Shown: one piece after another, positions 26,777-34,463 of the stretch
How positions within the stretch are numbered: the first letter of the stretch is position 1
Layout of the letters: every line of letters begins with the position of its first letter
Assembly: GCA_045649505.1 (NCBI GenBank)
Contig: JAZRQA010000020.1
Coordinates: 1 to 61,411 of the forward strand
DNA: 61,411 nucleotides
DNA from: SIG587 sp045649505
GTDB taxonomy: Bacteria; Bacillota; Clostridia; Oscillospirales; Acutalibacteraceae
Direction: 5' to 3'
Made by a program: the position numbers and the translations under genes
Notes under the pieces: model-generated
Database searches by the model: none
What the model was told of the DNA's origin: nothing
What the model saw: the letters and a program-made list of their open reading frames with translations, nothing else

Positions 26777-27211
26777 ATGAGATATGTTGAAATATTTACA
26801 GACGGTGCCTGTTCCGGCAACCCCGGCCCCGGTGGCTGGGGTGCTATTTTGAGATACGGTGATAAGGAAAAGGAGCTTAGCGGAGGTGAAAAAAATACGA
26901 CCAATAATCGTATGGAGCTAACCGCAGTTATAAAGGCTCTTTCTGCTCTTAAGGAGCCCTGCCGTGTAAAGCTTACTACCGATTCTAAATATGTGGTAGA
27001 CAGTATAAATTTGGGATGGGCACGTTCTTGGCAAAAAAACGGGTGGCGAAAGGCCGACAAAAAGCCTGCCCTAAACGCTGAACTTTGGGAGCAGCTTTTA
27101 GCACTTATGGATATACATACCGTTGAAATGGTCTGGGTAAAGGGTCATGCAGGTCACCCCGAAAATGAGCGGTGCGATGCGCTTGCGGTAAATTTTTATA
27201 AAAATTTGTAA
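26777..27211 (+). CDS. rnhA: Ribonuclease HI
   Basis: A 144-residue enzyme that cuts RNA in RNA:DNA hybrids. The catalytic acidic residues sit in FTDGACSGNPGPGGWG, NRMELTAVI, TTDSKYVVD and the final ERCDALA segment. KGHAGHPENERCD gives the flexible His loop. The start at 26777 is taken because family members begin about eight residues before the first Asp; an ATG three codons earlier has AAGGA only two bases away. It follows lexA closely and is probably co-transcribed. Confidence 0.93.
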   Translation: MRYVEIFTDGACSGNPGPGGWGAILRYGDKEKELSGGEKNTTNNRMELTAVIKALSALKEPCRVKLTTDSKYVVDSINLGWARSWQKNGWRKADKKPALNAELWEQLLALMDIHTVEMVWVKGHAGHPENERCDALAVNFYKNL

Positions 27212-27218
27212 ATTGCTA

Positions 27219-27247
27219 TTGCATTGTATACTTAAATGGTATACAAT
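27219..27247 (+). promoter_or_regulatory. Promoter with overlapping dyad operator for nifS-nifU
   Basis: TTGCAT, 17-bp spacer, TACAAT. A perfect dyad, ATTGTATAC-N7-GTATACAAT (27223-27247), spans the spacer and the whole -10, so a bound dimer would block RNA polymerase. The GTATAC half-sites resemble GntR-type operators, but the regulator is unknown. Confidence 0.65.
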
Positions 27248-27288
27248 AGTTTGCGGTAAAAATAATGTTTTAGAAGGTACGCGCTTTA

Positions 27289-28479
27289 ATGAGTAAAATG
27301 ATTTATGCGGATAACGCCGCAACAACTAAAATCGCGCCTGCGGTGCTTGAGGCTATGATGCCTTATCTGACCGAGGAATACGGAAATGCCTCCAGCCTTT
27401 ATGAGCACGGCTCCCGAGCTAAGCAGGGTGTTGAAAAGGCAAGGGAACAGGTGGCAAATGCAATAGGCGCACTGCCGCGTGAAATATATTTCACTGCAGG
27501 CGGAAGTGAGGCCGATAACTGGGCAATAAAAGGTGTCGCTCGCGCAATGGCGAAAAAGGGCAAAAAGCATATAATTTCAACCAAGTTTGAGCATCATGCA
27601 GTACTTCACACATTAAACGCTCTTGAAAAAGAAGGTTTTGAGGTTACTCTGCTTGATGTTCATGAAAACGGTGTCGTCCGTGTTGAGGAGCTCGAAGCAG
27701 CTCTCAGGGAGGATACGGGTCTTGTAACCGTTATGTATGCCAATAATGAGATAGGTACTGTTCAGCCTATAACCGAAATAGGTGCGCTTTGTAAGGAAAA
27801 AAAGATAATTTTTCATACCGATGCGGTGCAGGCGGTAGGTAATGTTCCTATTGATGTTAAGGCTCAGAATATTGACCTGCTTTCAATGTCCGGGCATAAA
27901 TTTCACGGTCCTAAGGGAATCGGCGCGCTTTATATCCGACGTGGCGTTATAATTCCTAATCTGATTGATGGTGGAGCACAGGAGTTTGGTCGCCGCGCAG
28001 GTACCGAGAATACCCCGGGTATAGTCGGTATGGGTGCCGCTATTGAACAGGCCGTAGCTACTATGGATGAGCGTGCAAAAAAATGCCGTGAGATATCCGA
28101 TTATATAATAGACAACGCGCTTAAAATTGAACGCTCAAGACTCAACGGAGACAGGCAAAAACGTCTGCCCGGTAATGTAAATATGTGCTTCGAGGGAATT
28201 GAAGGCGAATCGCTTCTGCTTATGCTTGACCTAAAAGGTATATGTGCTTCGTCTGGCTCTGCTTGCACTTCGGGTTCTCTTGACCCCAGCCATGTACTGC
28301 TTAGCATTGGACTAAAGCATGAGGTAGCCCATGGCTCACTTCGTCTGTCCTTCAGTGATGATAATACGCTTGAGGATGCAAAATATATTATTGAGCAGTT
28401 AAAACCCATTGTAGAGCGGCTTAGAATGATGTCACCGTTATGGATGCATATAAAGGAGAACGAAAAGAATGTACACTAA
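27289..28479 (+). CDS. nifS: Cysteine desulfurase, NifS/IscS type
   Basis: A 396-residue PLP enzyme that takes sulfur from cysteine as persulfide for Fe-S cluster assembly. The PLP Lys is in SMSGHKFHGPKG (about 205). The persulfide Cys is in CASSGSACTSGSL (about 325), in the long flexible loop of group I enzymes. It overlaps nifU by eleven bases. It lies behind a promoter with a dyad operator. Confidence 0.94.
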   Translation: MSKMIYADNAATTKIAPAVLEAMMPYLTEEYGNASSLYEHGSRAKQGVEKAREQVANAIGALPREIYFTAGGSEADNWAIKGVARAMAKKGKKHIISTKFEHHAVLHTLNALEKEGFEVTLLDVHENGVVRVEELEAALREDTGLVTVMYANNEIGTVQPITEIGALCKEKKIIFHTDAVQAVGNVPIDVKAQNIDLLSMSGHKFHGPKGIGALYIRRGVIIPNLIDGGAQEFGRRAGTENTPGIVGMGAAIEQAVATMDERAKKCREISDYIIDNALKIERSRLNGDRQKRLPGNVNMCFEGIEGESLLLMLDLKGICASSGSACTSGSLDPSHVLLSIGLKHEVAHGSLRLSFSDDNTLEDAKYIIEQLKPIVERLRMMSPLWMHIKENEKNVH

Positions 28480-28903
28480 AGAAGTAATGGACCATTTCAC
28501 CAACCCCCGCAATATGGGTGAAATTCCTGATGCCAACGGTATAGGTGAAGTGGGCAACGCTAAGTGTGGCGATATAATGCGCATTTATTTAAAAATTACC
28601 GACGGCATTATTGAGGATGTTAAGTTTATGACCTACGGCTGCGCCTCGGCAATAGCGACAAGCTCCATTTCAACCGAAATGATAAAGGGCAAGCCGATTG
28701 AGGTTGCATTAAAGCTTTCTAATAAAGAGGTTGTGGACTTGCTCGGCGGACTGCCTACACATAAAATTCACTGTTCGGTTCTGGCAGAGCAAGCAATAAA
28801 AACTGCCCTTGCCGATTACTATACCCGTCAGGGAATAGACCCCGAACCTATTGTTGGAAAAATTTGTTCCGATTGTGACCATTGTGAAGCCTGTCACGAA
28901 TAA
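28469..28903 (+). CDS. nifU: Fe-S cluster scaffold, NifU/IscU type
   Basis: A 144-residue scaffold. The three cluster Cys are in GNAKCGDIM, MTYGCASAIA and KIHCSVLAEQAI, with the Asp beside the first (CGD). The last residues, CSDCDHCEACHE, add four further Cys spaced CxxCxxCxxC, beyond the usual IscU end. It receives sulfur from the NifS made by the overlapping upstream gene. AAAGGAG precedes the ATG by nine bases. Confidence 0.93.
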   Translation: MYTKEVMDHFTNPRNMGEIPDANGIGEVGNAKCGDIMRIYLKITDGIIEDVKFMTYGCASAIATSSISTEMIKGKPIEVALKLSNKEVVDLLGGLPTHKIHCSVLAEQAIKTALADYYTRQGIDPEPIVGKICSDCDHCEACHE

Positions 28904-28917
28904 TACGCTTTATTAAA

Positions 28918-28962
28918 GCGCGGTCAGTTCGCGAAATCCTGACCTAAAATAAAACTAAGGAG
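28918..28962 (+). ncRNA. preQ1-I riboswitch
   Basis: A short hairpin (GGTCAG, loop TTCGCGAAATC, CTGACC) followed by an A-rich tail ending AAAACTAAGGAG. This is the layout of class I preQ1 aptamers, where the tail folds back into the loop as a pseudoknot. The last bases are the ribosome site of queT, so ligand binding should hide it and block translation. Confidence 0.88.
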
Positions 28963-28971
28963 CGCATAACA

Positions 28972-29472
28972 GTGCAAAAGAAAATTAAATTTATAACCAC
29001 AGCGGCAATCATAGCCGCGGCATATGTTGCATTTACCATTGTCAGTGCTGTATTTAACCTTGCCTACGGACCTGTGCAGTTCAGAATTTCTGAGGCATTG
29101 TGCATACTTGCGGCGATTACCCCGGCGGCAATACCGGGACTGACTATGGGCTGTATAATATCGAACCTTTTCAGCTTTAATGCTATTGATATGCTCTTTG
29201 GCTCTATTGCTACCCTTATTGCGGCAATACTTACCTATTCTACAAGGAAGATAACCTTTAAAGGTTTGCCGTTGCTTGGCGCATTTTTTCCGGTAGTTAC
29301 AAACGCAGTTATAGTGGGCGCAGAAATTGCCGTGTTCTTTTTACCCGAAACTGCATTTGTAATAGGCTTTGCCATATCCGCAATGCAGGTCGCTATCGGA
29401 GAAGCAGCGGTTTGTTACGGGCTTGGCATACCTCTTTATGGTATGTTTAAAAAATATTATCTGGAGGCTTAG
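28972..29472 (+). CDS. queT: QueT family transporter (queuosine precursor ECF S component)
   Basis: A 166-residue protein with five or six membrane helices, with the family segment YGPVQFRISEALCILAA and GIPLYGMFKKYY at the end. It brings in preQ1 or related queuosine precursors with a shared ECF module. It starts with GTG, nine bases after the AAGGAG held in the preQ1 riboswitch, which supports the substrate. No queuosine biosynthesis genes are near, so the cell may rely on salvage. Confidence 0.92.
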   Translation: MQKKIKFITTAAIIAAAYVAFTIVSAVFNLAYGPVQFRISEALCILAAITPAAIPGLTMGCIISNLFSFNAIDMLFGSIATLIAAILTYSTRKITFKGLPLLGAFFPVVTNAVIVGAEIAVFFLPETAFVIGFAISAMQVAIGEAAVCYGLGIPLYGMFKKYYLEA

Positions 29473-29475
29473 GTA

Positions 29476-30096
29476 ATGAGAATATTATTTCAGGGTGATA
29501 GTATTACCGATGCGGGAAGAAAGAGGGAAGATTACCATAACCTAGGCTCTGGCTATCCCTTCTATGCCGCGCAAGATATTAAACAGGAATATCCCGAACT
29601 TGATATTGAGTTTATAAATCTTGGAATCGGTGGTAATCAGACCAAGGATTTAGTTGCCCGTCTTGATACCGATTTTATTGATATCCAGCCTGATATTGTT
29701 TCAATACTTATCGGCATAAATGATGTGTGGCATCATGCGAGCGACCGTTCTTGGATAAGCAACGAGCTTTTTGAGAACAATTATCGCACGGTTCTTGCCG
29801 CGATAAAGGAAAAAACAAACGCAAAAATAATGATAATGGAGCCCTTCCTTATCCCGGTTGAAGATAAGCTATTTTTCTTTGAGGATTTAAATCCTAAAAT
29901 CCAGATTATAAGAAAACTGGCAGGAGAGTTTGCGGATGTTTATTTGCCAACTGACGGTCTGCTTAACGCCGCGTTTATTGGTAATAATCCTACCGATTTT
30001 GCATCTGACGGTGTTCATCCAACCCAGAATGGTGCGCGCTTTATTGCTACAGAATATGTTAAGGCAATAAGGCCTTTAATCGAACAGTGTAAATAA
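29476..30096 (+). CDS. SGNH/GDSL hydrolase
   Basis: A 206-residue esterase-type protein with all four blocks: GDSIT (Ser nucleophile, about 9), Gly in NLGIGGNQT, Asn in IGINDVWH, and the Asp-x-x-His pair in DGVHPTQNG. No signal peptide, so it is cytoplasmic. Likely a carbohydrate deacetylase, as in many gut Firmicutes; the substrate is unknown. GGAGG lies upstream, and the gene is separated from queT by three bases, although no functional link to queuosine is apparent. Confidence 0.88.
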   Translation: MRILFQGDSITDAGRKREDYHNLGSGYPFYAAQDIKQEYPELDIEFINLGIGGNQTKDLVARLDTDFIDIQPDIVSILIGINDVWHHASDRSWISNELFENNYRTVLAAIKEKTNAKIMIMEPFLIPVEDKLFFFEDLNPKIQIIRKLAGEFADVYLPTDGLLNAAFIGNNPTDFASDGVHPTQNGARFIATEYVKAIRPLIEQCK

Positions 30097-30130
30097 AAAT
30101 AAAGCCACCTTGCGAAGGTGGCTTTAATAT
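30095..30130. terminator. Bidirectional terminator between the two SGNH hydrolase genes
   Basis: AAAGCCACCTT-GCG-AAGGTGGCTTT with T-rich flanks on both strands. Confidence 0.88.
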
Positions 30131-30135
30131 TTTAT

Positions 30136-31200
30136 CTATTTATAAAGCAAAGCTTTAAGTATCGGCATCATTCCTCGTGCCATTCGGTAGAAGCCCAAAT
30201 CGTTGGGATGACAGCCGTCAACAGTGCAGGCATCAAACTCATTCCCTGCAAAAAGACTGTCACCGTCAATGAAGTAAACATTTTTATCGCCTGTTTCAAG
30301 TGCCTTGATATAGCTTTGCATAATTGTTTTTCTCCGCCAGGTCTCGCCGTTACAACAGCGGGGGCTGGGCAAAGATATCATAATATAGGGCACATCGGGC
30401 TGGACCTTTCGTATTGTTTCGTATAAATTATAGTGTGTAGCCTCAAGATGCTCAGCAGTAACAGAATTATAATCGTAATCACTTACAAAAACGCTCATAT
30501 CAAGTCCTGCCATAAAATCGGCAATTGCCTGTTCGCCCTTTGCATTTCCCGAAAAACCTAGGTTGATATAATCCATATTAAGCTCGCGGGAAAGGAAATT
30601 CTGATATGAATTACCGGGGCGTGTAGCGCATCCGCCCTGTGTAATAGAGGAACCGTAAAACACAACAGGTTTTTCATTAAAATATTTCTCAGGTTCCTTA
30701 AAGCTTGAACCCTCCTTAACGCCGATATAAAGTTTACACAGCCCGTTATAGGGAGGTAGATTGATGACATAATCGGTTAGTTTAGTGCTTTTTAAAGAAA
30801 ACAATCCCTCGAATTCTGTAGTGACTGAAAAATCAGGATGCTTCTCACCAACAAAAATATATTTTCCCGAAATAATTTTATAAAGGTCAAAGCCTGCGCT
30901 TCCCGAAAGGGGCATATTATTCATCTTAGAAACCTGCGGATATATTGCCTTAATTGCAACATAGGGAGAGTCGGTGCAGAATTTTACTCTAATTCCTGCA
31001 GTGTTAAAATTTATTGCCTTTACTCCGACGTTAGTGTTGTTTCCAACATCTTCAGGAATTCTTTTAAACCGCTCACCGTCATAAGCTTGTGTCATACCGT
31101 ATAAAACAAATGGTGACTCAGTTGCATCATACCAAATAAGGTCAGGCTCGCTAAGCTTTGTTTCAATTATAAAGTTTTTATCTAGTTTTGCAATATCCAT
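30136..31200 (-). CDS. Two-domain SGNH hydrolase with GxDLY N-terminal domain
   Basis: A 354-residue protein. The N-terminal beta-rich domain has AGFDLYK (the GxDLY mark, about 98). The C-terminal SGNH domain has FYGSSITQGG (Ser about 182), NLGFSGNAKGE, SDYDYN in place of the usual GxND, and VDGCHPNDLG (Asp-His). Such proteins are predicted carbohydrate esterases. No signal peptide is seen. It is convergent with another SGNH hydrolase that lacks the N-terminal domain, and the two are not close relatives. Confidence 0.85.
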   Translation of the reverse strand: MDIAKLDKNFIIETKLSEPDLIWYDATESPFVLYGMTQAYDGERFKRIPEDVGNNTNVGVKAINFNTAGIRVKFCTDSPYVAIKAIYPQVSKMNNMPLSGSAGFDLYKIISGKYIFVGEKHPDFSVTTEFEGLFSLKSTKLTDYVINLPPYNGLCKLYIGVKEGSSFKEPEKYFNEKPVVFYGSSITQGGCATRPGNSYQNFLSRELNMDYINLGFSGNAKGEQAIADFMAGLDMSVFVSDYDYNSVTAEHLEATHYNLYETIRKVQPDVPYIMISLPSPRCCNGETWRRKTIMQSYIKALETGDKNVYFIDGDSLFAGNEFDACTVDGCHPNDLGFYRMARGMMPILKALLYK

Positions 31201-31218
31201 TTCTAAAAGCTCCCTTTC

Positions 31219-31247
31219 TTGACGAATATTAAAATAGGGTGTATACT
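31219..31247 (+). promoter_or_regulatory. Promoter of the HAD hydrolase gene
   Basis: TTGACG, 17-bp spacer, TATACT. Confidence 0.65.
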
Positions 31248-31260
31248 TATTGTATTGTAA
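31231..31260 (-). promoter_or_regulatory. Possible promoter for the GxDLY hydrolase gene
   Basis: Minus strand TTACAA, 18-bp spacer, TATTTT; a weak match overlapping the plus-strand promoter. Confidence 0.35.
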
Positions 31261-31294
31261 AAATAATTAAATGTCAATAAGGGATGTATTTATA

Positions 31295-32005
31295 ATGTCA
31301 TTAAAAGTAGTTTTGTTTGATCTTGATGCAACGTTGCTCCCAATGGATCAGGATGCATTTATAGCCGGCTACTTCAAACTGCTTGCAAAAAAACTTGTTC
31401 CTCACGGTTATGAGGCAGATGCTTTAATTCGCGGTATGTGGCGTGCGGTAAACGCAATGATTGAAAATAACGGCACCCGACTTAATAAGGACGTTTTTTG
31501 GGAAACGTTTAGCAAGGAGTGCGGTCAGCGTGTCTTTGATGATGAGCCGATACTTGATGAATTTTACCGCGAAAATTTTTGTGAGCTTAAAACCTTCTGC
31601 GGCTACAACCCCGATGCAGCAAAGACGGTACGCGCATTAAAAGAGAAGGGAATAGTAACGGTGCTTGCGACGAACCCTGTGTATCCTTTTATAGCAACAA
31701 ATCAGCGCCTTGAATGGGCGGGGCTTAAGGTAACGGATTTCGAAATAATAACCACATACGAAAACGCCTCCTTCTGCAAGCCGAATATAAAATATTACAG
31801 TGAAATACTTTCGAAAATAAACTGCGCTCCAGAAAATGCTCTTATGGTCGGAAACGATGTAACTGAGGATATGGTGGCACAGGACATAGGTATAAAGGTT
31901 TTTCTTCTTACAGATTACCTCATCAATAAAAGCAATGTCGATATAAATATTTATTCCCATGGCAGTTTTAAAGAATTAGAAAAATACATAGATAAAATCC
32001 TTTAA
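31295..32005 (+). CDS. HAD-superfamily hydrolase
   Basis: A 236-residue haloacid dehalogenase-like protein. Motif I is FDLDATLLP (nucleophile Asp and second Asp), motif II is ATNP, motif III is the Lys in FCKPNIKYY, and motif IV is GNDVTEDM. A helical C1-type cap lies between motifs I and II. Most such proteins are phosphatases of small metabolites; the substrate is unknown. The ATG at 31295 has AAGGGA about ten bases upstream; an in-frame ATG at 31271 lacks a ribosome site. Confidence 0.85.
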   Translation: MSLKVVLFDLDATLLPMDQDAFIAGYFKLLAKKLVPHGYEADALIRGMWRAVNAMIENNGTRLNKDVFWETFSKECGQRVFDDEPILDEFYRENFCELKTFCGYNPDAAKTVRALKEKGIVTVLATNPVYPFIATNQRLEWAGLKVTDFEIITTYENASFCKPNIKYYSEILSKINCAPENALMVGNDVTEDMVAQDIGIKVFLLTDYLINKSNVDINIYSHGSFKELEKYIDKIL

Positions 32006-32009
32006 AAAA

Positions 32010-32057
32010 GCATCAGCGCCTACCTATATATAATATAGGCATTTAGGCGCTGCTTTT
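32010..32057 (+). terminator. Terminator after the HAD gene
   Basis: GCAGCGCCTAAA-type hairpin (arms about 32010-32024 and 32037-32053, with an inner CCTATAT/ATATAGG part) followed by T5. Confidence 0.75.
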
Positions 32058-32095
32058 TATGTAGAAAATTTAAAAAAATTTTTGTGAAAAAGTAC

Positions 32096-32124
32096 TTGAC
32101 TTTTATAAAAGCTTGTGTTATTAT
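32096..32124 (+). promoter_or_regulatory. Promoter of the S10-spc-alpha operon
   Basis: TTGACT, 17-bp spacer, TATTAT. It gives a start near 32131 and a leader of about 270 bases. No other strong promoter is obvious within the 15-kb operon. Confidence 0.75.
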
Positions 32125-32130
32125 ATTCAA

Positions 32131-32404
32131 GCATGCTATGTGTGCAGATATGCGTTGATGCGGGAGGTGGCCGACCTTGAGTCGGGAAATTTCCGCGGAG
32201 TATGTCCGATTTTAAACCGGGCGAAAGAACTTAGAACCAAAGCGCCGCTTAACATCTTGCGAGTTTTGCTGCGCGCGGCAGTACACCCTGCCGTACCCGG
32301 ACTGACTGAGACCCCAGCCTTTCCGGTTTTATAATGTGCCCAAAAGAAACACGAGGCACGGTGTAAGTTTTGCCCGCCAACTAATTAAGGAGGCGAAAAT
32401 TCTA
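32131..32404 (+). promoter_or_regulatory. Structured leader of the S10 ribosomal operon
   Basis: This untranslated leader is more GC-rich than other gaps and holds several hairpins: GCGG...CCGAC-CTTGA-GTCGG...CCGC (32160-32196), CGGCAG-TACACC-CTGCCG (32276-32293), and GTGCC...GGCAC (32336-32359). It ends with AAGGAGG before rpsJ. Ribosomal operon leaders of this kind commonly bind one product of the operon (L4 in E. coli) for feedback control. Which protein would bind here is unknown. No intrinsic terminator is seen inside it. Confidence 0.6.
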
Positions 32405-32716
32405 ATGGCAGCTAAAGAGAAAATCCGTATTAGAATCAAAGGCTACGACCACGCACTTGTAGACCAGTCCGCAGAGAAAATTGTGGAAACCGCTAAACGT
32501 ACAGGCGCAAGGGTATCCGGTCCCGTACCGCTCCCTACAGAGAAGGAAGTAGTAACGATTCTGCGCGCTGTTCATAAGTATAAGGACAGCAGAGAACAGT
32601 TCGAAACAAGAACACACAAACGGCTTATTGACATTCTCAGACCTTCCAACAAAACTGTTGAAGCTCTGACCAGTCTTGAGCTCCCTGCCGGTGTAGAGTT
32701 AGAGATAAAGCTCTAA
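32405..32716 (+). CDS. rpsJ: 30S ribosomal protein S10
   Basis: A 103-residue protein, first gene of the superoperon. RIRIKGYDHALVDQSAEKIV and the C-terminal LELPAGVEIEIKL-like end identify it. S10 sits in the head of the small subunit and also serves as the NusE antitermination factor. The ATG at 32405 is chosen over upstream in-frame codons because AAGGAGG precedes it and S10 normally starts there. Confidence 0.97.
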   Translation: MAAKEKIRIRIKGYDHALVDQSAEKIVETAKRTGARVSGPVPLPTEKEVVTILRAVHKYKDSREQFETRTHKRLIDILRPSNKTVEALTSLELPAGVELEIKL

Positions 32717-32797
32717 TATAATAGGTACACCGCAGTGGTCAAGTTGACTGTGTGGTTTGCAGCACAGGTCAACCAATAACCAAAAGGAGGAATAAAA

Positions 32798-33430
32798 ATG
32801 CAAAAAGGTTTAGTTGGCAAGAAGCTTGGTATGACCCAGCTTTTTGACGCAAACGGAAATGTCGTTCCTGTAACTGTAATTGAAGCAGGTCCCTGTGTGA
32901 TCGCTCAAAAGAAAACAGTTGAGAATGACGGTTACGAGGCAGTTCAGGTTGGCTATGGCGATCTGAAGGCTTCAAAGGTAACCAAGCCCATGAAGGGTCA
33001 TTTCGCTAAGGGCGATGTCGCTCCCAAAAAGGTACTCCGTGAGTTCCGATTTGATGACATCTCCGCTATGAACGTAGGTGACCTTATCAAGGCCGACATC
33101 TTTGCAGAGGGTGACAGCGTTGATGTACGCGGCACCAGCAAGGGTAAGGGCTACGCCGGCGTAATTAAGCGCTGGAACTTCGGCCGCCTCAAGATGTCCC
33201 ACGGTACCGGACCTGTTGCCCGTCACGGCGGCTCCCTCGGTGCTTGTTCAAGCCCTTCTCGTGTATTTAAAGGCAAGAAGATGGCAGGTCATCTTGGTAA
33301 TGAACGCGTAACCGTTCAGAATTTAAAAGTAGTTAAGGTAGATGCCGAAAAGAACATCATCGCTGTTAAGGGTGCCGTTCCCGGTCCTAAGGGCGGAATA
33401 GTAGTTCTTTTCGATAGCGTCAAGGCTTAA
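32798..33430 (+). CDS. rplC: 50S ribosomal protein L3
   Basis: A 210-residue protein starting MQKGLVGKKLGMTQLFD, with GTGPVARHGGSLG, the loop that reaches the peptidyl transferase centre. AAAGGAGG lies upstream. It follows rpsJ after an 81-base gap and precedes rplD. Confidence 0.97.
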   Translation: MQKGLVGKKLGMTQLFDANGNVVPVTVIEAGPCVIAQKKTVENDGYEAVQVGYGDLKASKVTKPMKGHFAKGDVAPKKVLREFRFDDISAMNVGDLIKADIFAEGDSVDVRGTSKGKGYAGVIKRWNFGRLKMSHGTGPVARHGGSLGACSSPSRVFKGKKMAGHLGNERVTVQNLKVVKVDAEKNIIAVKGAVPGPKGGIVVLFDSVKA

Positions 33431-33447
33431 GGGAAGGAGTGTTGAAT

Positions 33448-34071
33448 ATGCCTAATGTAGCAGTACTCGATATGGCAGGCAAAGAGGTTGGTAAAATCGA
33501 TTTATGCGATGCTATATTCGGAATCCAGCCCAATGCCGTTGTAATGCATATGGCTGTTGTAAATTATCTCGCAAATCAGCGTCAGGGCACACAATCCACC
33601 TTAACCCGTACCGAGGTTTCCGGCGGCGGTAAAAAGCCCTGGAGACAGAAGGGAACAGGTCATGCAAGACAGGGTTCCACCCGCGCACCTCAGTGGCGTC
33701 ACGGCGGAATCGTTCATGCCCCCAAGCCGAGAGATTATTCTTACTCTCTGAACAAAAAGGTTCGTTTGCTTGCTCTTAAATCTGCTTTGTCAGATAAGGT
33801 ATTAAGCAGTGACCTCATTGTTCTGGATGAGCTGAAGGTTGATTCCTTCAAGACTAAAGTGGTTGCAGATTGCCTTAAGGCTATCGGCGCCGAGAAGAAG
33901 ACCCTGATTGTTCTGGCTGACAACAACGCCTACGCTGTTAAGAGCGCAGCAAATATTGCCGGCGTTAAGACCGCTCAGGTAAACACCATCAGCACCTACG
34001 ATATCATCAATGCTGACAAGCTTGTTATCGTAAAGGCAGCTGTTGAGAAGATGCAGGAGGTGTATGCATAA
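33448..34071 (+). CDS. rplD: 50S ribosomal protein L4
   Basis: A 207-residue protein; the extended tunnel loop is seen as GGKKPWRQKGTGHARQGS. L4 is the autogenous repressor of the S10 operon in E. coli, so it is a candidate ligand of the leader at 32131-32404 (inference). The ATG at 33448 is chosen for GGAAGGAG eight bases upstream. Confidence 0.97.
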   Translation: MPNVAVLDMAGKEVGKIDLCDAIFGIQPNAVVMHMAVVNYLANQRQGTQSTLTRTEVSGGGKKPWRQKGTGHARQGSTRAPQWRHGGIVHAPKPRDYSYSLNKKVRLLALKSALSDKVLSSDLIVLDELKVDSFKTKVVADCLKAIGAEKKTLIVLADNNAYAVKSAANIAGVKTAQVNTISTYDIINADKLVIVKAAVEKMQEVYA

Positions 34072-34364
34072 TGAAAGCCGCACAGGATATCATTATCGCT
34101 CCGGTAATTACCGAAAAGAGTATGTCAGGCATCCCTGCTAAAAAGTACACCTTTAAGGTTGCTCAGGATGCAAATAAAATCGAAATCGCACAGGCTGTTA
34201 AAGAGCTTTTCAAGGTAGACGTTGCTAAGGTAAACACCATCAGCGTTCGCGGCCGTGCAAAGCGTATGGGCCGTTACAGCGGTTACACCGCTTCTTGGAA
34301 GAAGGCTATAGTTACACTTACTGCTAATTCCAAGCCCATCGAATTCTTTGACGGTTTAATCTAA
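34071..34364 (+). CDS. rplW: 50S ribosomal protein L23
   Basis: A 97-residue protein with IIAPVITEKSM and FKVDVAKVNT. It lies at the tunnel exit and docks trigger factor and SRP. Its ATG overlaps the rplD stop by one base (TAATG). Confidence 0.97.
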   Translation: MKAAQDIIIAPVITEKSMSGIPAKKYTFKVAQDANKIEIAQAVKELFKVDVAKVNTISVRGRAKRMGRYSGYTASWKKAIVTLTANSKPIEFFDGLI

Positions 34365-34463
34365 CAACCGTGCCTTCGTGAAATGAAAATCACTTCATTT
34401 CCGGTGATGTATGAAGTTTAAAAGGCTAAACTTCGCTAAGCCAAAATAGGAGAGTGAATAAAA

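Noticed and set aside
32113..32334. A 73-codon open frame through the S10 leader
   Set aside because: Its first codon lies upstream of the predicted transcript start, no inner start has a ribosome site, and the segment has strong hairpins; it looks like leader RNA that happens to be open.
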